Below, in pieces: positions 38,552-42,213 of a stretch of 42,213 nucleotides of DNA. Every line of letters starts with the position of its first letter. Position 1 is the first letter of the stretch. Made by a program: the position numbers and the translations under genes. This stretch comes from a virus: the IMG/VR virus record IMGVR_UViG_3300009091_000310, positions 1 through 42,213 of that record, one strand, 5' to 3'. Below the pieces are notes generated by a model. The model had not been told where the DNA came from. It saw only the letters and a program-made list of their open reading frames with translations, and did not search any database.

Positions 38552-39298
38552 CTATACAAATTTTATTTGATCTAAGAATTTAAAACCATCTACTAAGATT
38601 TGAGGTAGATTTGCCATAGACTTATAAGAAAAAGGTAAACTCCTATACTCAAATCCCCAGGGTTTAGTTTCATAAAAACCAGGCTGGCGGAATTTTAATC
38701 TTGGGTAATCTTTAGTAAGGGTTTTCAACCAAATTTTATCGTATCCACGAATAATCTTTTTCATCCATTCTTCAGGTAAAACATTTTCTTTAGCTTTTCT
38801 AGTTTCATATTCTCCAAGATGGACATACTTATCTTTAATTTTTACTAATTTAGGATATTGATATTCTACCCTTTGTTGAAAACTAAAATGTAAATGTAAA
38901 CCAGTAGAAATATAATAAGATTTTATTACCCCGTCTTCTACTATTGCATCCGTCATCTTTAAAATATCAGTTCTATATATATTTCTACAGGTGGATATTT
39001 CTTTTCCTCCCATACGCCTTAAAATTTCAGCATAAAATTCTGGAGTTATGGATGTAAATCCATCGGTGTAGATAATTAATTTATTTTTATAGGCTAGTTC
39101 TTGGAGTCTGTACCATTTTTTGTAAAAATCCCCCATTAAATCTGGGGTATTTGTAGACGCCTCCGTTCTTTCCTCTCCTAAAATAGTAAATTCATCTGTA
39201 GAAAAACCATAGTCTTCAGGAAAAACAAGTTCATTTTGTCCGTTAATATATTTGCCTACAAAAAATTCAAATTCAAAACCAATTTTCTTTACTAACAT
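38552..39298 (-). CDS. Amidoligase-like protein, third in the window
   Basis: 248 residues. GFEFEFFVG (7-15), ERTEAS (43-48), STGLHLHFS (131-139) and RQPGFYE...GFEYRSLPFS (204-224) match the COOH-NH2 ligase motif order seen in the gene at 28817-29698 (GTDPEVF, GVAMEL, GGHFHIS, RPGRFR..GIEYRTPS). It lies near the vWA gene rather than in the main cassette. Same fold but divergent substrate regions; the acidic first motif is FEFEFF instead of DPEVF. Probable carboxylate-amine ligase. Confidence 0.8.
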   Translation of the reverse strand: MLVKKIGFEFEFFVGKYINGQNELVFPEDYGFSTDEFTILGEERTEASTNTPDLMGDFYKKWYRLQELAYKNKLIIYTDGFTSITPEFYAEILRRMGGKEISTCRNIYRTDILKMTDAIVEDGVIKSYYISTGLHLHFSFQQRVEYQYPKLVKIKDKYVHLGEYETRKAKENVLPEEWMKKIIRGYDKIWLKTLTKDYPRLKFRQPGFYETKPWGFEYRSLPFSYKSMANLPQILVDGFKFLDQIKFV

Positions 39299-39445
39299 TT
39301 AATCCTCCGTTAGTTTCATTAGAAGTGCGCCAGCCATAAAGTAAAGTAAAAACTTATCAAAAGGTACAGAAAAAAAGGCATGTACTATAAAATAAAAGAG
39401 TGTAAATAAAACTACAAAAAACCCTATCCCACGTAGTCTTTTCAT
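39299..39445 (-). CDS. Small membrane protein
   Basis: 48 residues: basic start (MKRLRG), transmembrane helix about 6-24, a second hydrophobic segment about 31-43. Ends ACGGAGGATTAA, giving the ribosome-binding site for the amidoligase. Function unknown. Confidence 0.6.
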   Translation of the reverse strand: MKRLRGIGFFVVLFTLFYFIVHAFFSVPFDKFLLYFMAGALLMKLTED

Positions 39446-39456
39446 TTTTAATCCTC

Positions 39457-39663
39457 TTAAAAATCTAAAAACATTTCCTGAAAAAATTCATCATCCTCTT
39501 CTGTTCCAATATCAATATAAAGCATTTTATCTTCTTTATCAATATTAGTTTTTCCAAAAGAATAAACAGATAGAACATGAGCCTCTCCATATGGAGTGGA
39601 AATTTTTAATTCAGCATCTGGATTAGCTTTTTTTAAATCTTCAAGTAAATCTTTTACTTTCAT
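39457..39663 (-). CDS. Small acidic protein
   Basis: 68 residues. MKVKDLLEDLKKANPDAELKI, then STPYGEAHVLSVYSFG, is the pattern of a common short phage domain (KVKDLIxxLxxxPxDAEV), here intact. Strongly acidic C-terminus. Shares one base with the vWA gene. Function unknown. Confidence 0.6.
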   Translation of the reverse strand: MKVKDLLEDLKKANPDAELKISTPYGEAHVLSVYSFGKTNIDKEDKMLYIDIGTEEDDEFFQEMFLDF

Positions 39664-41168
39664 TATACGACAATCCTTTCATACCTTTCTGAATTTAAAG
39701 TTCTTAGAACAACTTTAATCGGTTCTAGTTCTCCACCCAAAACTTGCTTAATAATTGACGGAGAAAATCCAGAAACTAATGCAGTACCTTTTTCATCATA
39801 TTTCGTAGGAATACCAGAAGAAGTTCTTAAATTCCAGAAAACAATTTGAGGTCTTTTATATCCTGCTCTAGAATACATTCTATCAATCATTTGCATAGCA
39901 TTATCGGAATAATTTTCTGCACACTGATCAAATTGCATATCAGAAATGATTAAAAGAATTCTAGGCATATATTTTGCTGGTAAATTATTTTTACCAGCCT
40001 GATCAAGAATAAGTCTAAAAGTAGCCTCCAAGTTTGTATTTTCCGCAAGATTAATTCTAGAAAAGTTAAGAATCTTTTCCCAGATATTGTTTCCTTTTAA
40101 TTCAATAAAGGTAGGTCTCTTTGAAAAAGTTATCACCAAATCTTTAAAACTTCCATAATTCCTTTCTGCACAATAAATTCCTAAAGAAATTGAAACGTCT
40201 AAGGGAAGATAATCATTTGCTGTCATACTACCAGAAACATCACAAACTGGTAAGACATAAAAATCTTCATCATTTGGAAAATAATTAGGAAGATTTTGCC
40301 ATTGTGCTTGGCAGGCATCTAATAAACTTTTTTCTGGGCTATGTATAGTTTGTTTCCCAAAATAAGAAATATTACTACGCATAAGCCTAACCAAAGGTTT
40401 AATTATATCATTAGGGAAAATAGCACCAGCTTTAATTTCTGCTTCGCCTTTTAGTACTTTTTCAAGAAATTTCTTAAATCTTTCTGGGTCATGTCTAGCA
40501 AAAGCTTTTCTATATTTTGCAAATGCATTACTAGGAACCTGGGAATATTTAATTTCCCCCCATTCTTTTCTACACATTAAGGTTTCCACAACTTGCGTGT
40601 TACCAGCTAAAAGTTTTCTGTAATTTCTCAAAACCCATCTATTTCCTTCTTCAGATAGGGTTACAGAAGTTCTATTAAAAATATAGTGTGCAAGTTTCTT
40701 AGCAATATCTTTATGAGATTTATTTTCTCTGGGCATCCATTTCGCACAGAGTTTGTCCCCAGATTTTAAACCATACATACATAAATCTAAACCATAAATT
40801 TCTATAGGAGTATTAATTGTACAAAATAGTACATCATCCCATCTACCATAAAAAGGAATATGAATTAAGAGTTTTTTAGCAAGATCGGGATAATAATTTG
40901 CTAGGTGACGAAACATTGCTCGAAAAGTTTCTCTTTCTCCTTGTCCACCACGAATATCTCTATTATAAAACATACATTTTAAAGCCAATAATTTATTTTC
41001 ATTCATTGCTCTAACAAAATCTAGAACAATTTCATTTTCTTTTGTTCTCATTCCTCCCATTCTAAAAAATAAATTAACTAATTCAGAACCAGAAGTGCTA
41101 TGAGTAACCATAGCATTTTCTGTTAAAGCATCATTTGTTTGCATGGCACTTACAAATTTTCTAGTCAT
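39663..41168 (-). CDS. DUF2828/TROVE-like protein with vWA domain
   Basis: 501 residues. N-terminal alpha-solenoid-like section includes LVNLFFRMGGMR and NRDIRGGQGERETFR (69-83), as in Ro60/DUF2828 proteins. The C-terminal vWA has the metal site DVSGSM (310-315), a Thr near 379 and SDMQFD (409-414), all MIDAS residues present. Ro60-type proteins bind small structured RNAs; DUF2828 members occur in phages and giant viruses with unknown function. Together with the structured RNAs in the window an RNA-binding role is attractive but unproven. Confidence 0.82.
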   Translation of the reverse strand: MTRKFVSAMQTNDALTENAMVTHSTSGSELVNLFFRMGGMRTKENEIVLDFVRAMNENKLLALKCMFYNRDIRGGQGERETFRAMFRHLANYYPDLAKKLLIHIPFYGRWDDVLFCTINTPIEIYGLDLCMYGLKSGDKLCAKWMPRENKSHKDIAKKLAHYIFNRTSVTLSEEGNRWVLRNYRKLLAGNTQVVETLMCRKEWGEIKYSQVPSNAFAKYRKAFARHDPERFKKFLEKVLKGEAEIKAGAIFPNDIIKPLVRLMRSNISYFGKQTIHSPEKSLLDACQAQWQNLPNYFPNDEDFYVLPVCDVSGSMTANDYLPLDVSISLGIYCAERNYGSFKDLVITFSKRPTFIELKGNNIWEKILNFSRINLAENTNLEATFRLILDQAGKNNLPAKYMPRILLIISDMQFDQCAENYSDNAMQMIDRMYSRAGYKRPQIVFWNLRTSSGIPTKYDEKGTALVSGFSPSIIKQVLGGELEPIKVVLRTLNSERYERIVV

Positions 41169-41454
41169 CGTCTAAATCTCCTTTAAAAAGATCAGGATTA
41201 GATTCTTTACAAGCAATCATTTCATTAGTAATTGCTATTTTTATATCATGCAGAAAATAAACTAATTTTTCAATATCCACTAATTTTATCTCTGCTCTTT
41301 TAACCGTTGGAATTCCAGAACTATGTTCCCAAACAATAATCTTTACATCAGCAATATTAAAATAGTACCTACTATCAATTGAAACTGATGGGTGGCAAGT
41401 TAACTTACCATCTTCTGAAATAAGTTTTAAAGTTATTTCTTTAGTTTGTAACAT
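41161..41454 (-). CDS. Hypothetical protein
   Basis: 97 residues, strand-rich N-terminal half (ITLKLISEDGKLTCHPSVSI), a helix, and acidic end (FKGDLDDD). Overlaps the vWA gene by eight bases and so likely made with it. Function unknown. Confidence 0.55.
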   Translation of the reverse strand: MLQTKEITLKLISEDGKLTCHPSVSIDSRYYFNIADVKIIVWEHSSGIPTVKRAEIKLVDIEKLVYFLHDIKIAITNEMIACKESNPDLFKGDLDDD

Positions 41455-41608
41455 TTTTGTATGCCTTTGCTTTTTTTAGAACAATCATTATAAACTTAAA
41501 TCCTAGTTTTATATCTAAATACCAATGATCTCCGGGTCTCTCGACAAAAGTAAAACCGTAATGTCTATCCGCTGTATCATAAATAAAAAATCTATCTTTA
41601 AGTTTCAT
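41441..41608 (-). CDS. Small basic protein
   Basis: 55 residues: KLKDRFFIYDTADRHYGFTF then a basic end (VLKKAKAYKNVTN). ATGA overlap with the upstream gene and 14-base overlap with the downstream gene support it. Function unknown. Confidence 0.55.
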   Translation of the reverse strand: MKLKDRFFIYDTADRHYGFTFVERPGDHWYLDIKLGFKFIMIVLKKAKAYKNVTN

Positions 41609-41820
41609 ACATCTTCTCCTAAAAGATTTTTCTTAGCCCAATTTGTTTCTACTGGATATGGATTTCCTTTTACTGGATATGCCCAAACTTTTGTATAAGG
41701 ACATTTTTTACAACGAACTACTTTAATTGTAGTCCCCTTTTCAAAAGGTTTTTGATCAATAGAAAAACTTTCAGTTTCGTACTGATGCCCAAACAAACAA
41801 AAAATTAATTGAGTGACCAT
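41605..41820 (-). CDS. Small zinc-binding protein
   Basis: 71 residues from the ATG at 41820 (AGGTG upstream; a GTG at 41829 is an alternative). CLFGHQY and VVRCKKCPYTKVW supply Cys/His ligands of one ribbon; CLFGH is common in phage and bacterial zinc proteins. Function unknown. Confidence 0.6.
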   Translation of the reverse strand: MVTQLIFCLFGHQYETESFSIDQKPFEKGTTIKVVRCKKCPYTKVWAYPVKGNPYPVETNWAKKNLLGEDV

Positions 41821-41821
41821 T

Positions 41822-41974
41822 TTATTCACCTATTTCAGCAATATTATCTAGAAACTCTTCTGTTTTAGTGTTATAGATATACTCTTTTCCACATCCTGGA
41901 CATACCATTACTATTTCTTCAGTTTCATCAATTATTTCTAATATTCTATAATCATCGGGGCAATAAAACTCCAT
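41822..41974 (-). CDS. Small acidic zinc-binding protein
   Basis: 50 residues: FYCPDD near the start and VCPGCGKEY in the middle, three cysteines of a ribbon. Strongly acidic otherwise. Stop is one base from the next start. Function unknown. Confidence 0.55.
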   Translation of the reverse strand: MEFYCPDDYRILEIIDETEEIVMVCPGCGKEYIYNTKTEEFLDNIAEIGE

Positions 41975-41975
41975 T

Positions 41976-42179
41976 TTAATTTACCTTTTCTGAAAGTGTT
42001 ACAACAAATAAAATTGGGATTAACCCTATATATAAACTATCAAATAAGATTTCGTAATCAAATACGGGAGTTTCTTTTAATAAGAAACGAAGATGTGCTA
42101 AGATTATGCCAAGAGTTAAAGTAGCAATAAACCAAACAAGCATGTGCTTTGTGGAAACTAAAAATTGCCAGTTCTTCAT
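41976..42179 (-). CDS. Small membrane protein, first gene of first minus-strand unit
   Basis: 67 residues from the ATG at 42179, with TTGGAGGATAAA as site. Two transmembrane helices (about 12-32 and 44-64). A CTTGTGG element lies 28 bases upstream at the window edge. Function unknown. Confidence 0.6.
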   Translation of the reverse strand: MKNWQFLVSTKHMLVWFIATLTLGIILAHLRFLLKETPVFDYEILFDSLYIGLIPILFVVTLSEKVN

Positions 42180-42206
42180 TTTATCCTCCAACAAAAAAGG
42201 TTTGAA

Positions 42207-42213
42207 CCACAAG
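42207..42213 (-). promoter_or_regulatory. Candidate phage-specific promoter element (copy C, cut by window)
   Basis: Minus-strand CTTGTGG then TTCAAACCTTTTTT. The preceding TTTAATTC part, if present, lies outside the window. It precedes the first gene of the first minus-strand unit. Third copy of the element at 35624 and 25941. Confidence 0.4.

Overview
The window looks like the non-structural (replication, nucleotide metabolism and accessory) part of a large, AT-rich tailed-phage genome. About one hundred tightly packed, mostly very small genes sit in two convergent blocks. A phage family-A DNA polymerase, RecA, a likely SSB, DnaB helicase, TOPRIM primase, dNMP kinase, dUTPase and class II ribonucleotide reductase all lie on one strand. 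There are phage-carried tRNAs, and no ribosomal, structural or packaging genes. Shine-Dalgarno sites of the AAAGGA/GGAGG kind and TTGACA-17-TATAAT promoters suggest a bacterial host with a standard housekeeping sigma factor, plausibly a low-GC Gram-positive; the host is inference.

Layout. (1) 1-490 is gene-free. It holds a consensus promoter, then about 390 nt with at least seven helices and two GAAA tetraloops (a candidate structured RNA), then the promoter of the polymerase gene. (2) 492-20815, plus strand: replication and recombination (polymerase, RecA, SSB-like, DnaB, Hjc-like resolvase, DEDD exonuclease, TOPRIM primase), nucleotide metabolism (dNMP kinase, dUTPase, HAD nucleotidase, intein-bearing class II RNR), a DPPY methyltransferase, an SLOG protein, many small zinc-ribbon and membrane proteins, and tRNA-Asn, tRNA-Met and tRNA-Thr. 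Four copies of an unfamiliar 50-61 nt stem-loop sit within a few bases of the tRNAs. (3) 20819-20854 is a bidirectional terminator where the arms converge. (4) 20873-42213, minus strand, falls into three units, each preceded by a shared CTTGTGG element (42207, 35624, 25941). The first unit (42179 to 35690) has a DUF2828/TROVE-like vWA protein, one amidoligase and small proteins. The second (35578 to 25951) is a contiguous cassette of two more amidoligases, an ATP-grasp ligase, class II and class I glutamine amidotransferases, a RuvB-like AAA+ ATPase with a partner gene, a zinc-ribbon protein and two large paralogues of unknown function. The third (25898 to 20873) is a run of tiny unknown genes with one GIY-YIG endonuclease.

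How the genes work together. The left arm can supply a replication fork, recombination and a dNTP supply, and is studded with vegetative promoters suited to early host-driven transcription. The right arm shows no promoter matching both consensus hexamers; the CTTGTGG element may be a phage-specific promoter. The amidoligase, ATP-grasp and amidotransferase cassette predicts synthesis or ligation of amide-linked products (peptide-like molecules or modified proteins) with matched removal or transfer of glutamyl and amino groups. It is the strongest candidate for an incompletely described system. The tRNA-interleaved RNA elements and the 5-prime structured RNA are the most novel-looking nucleic-acid features.
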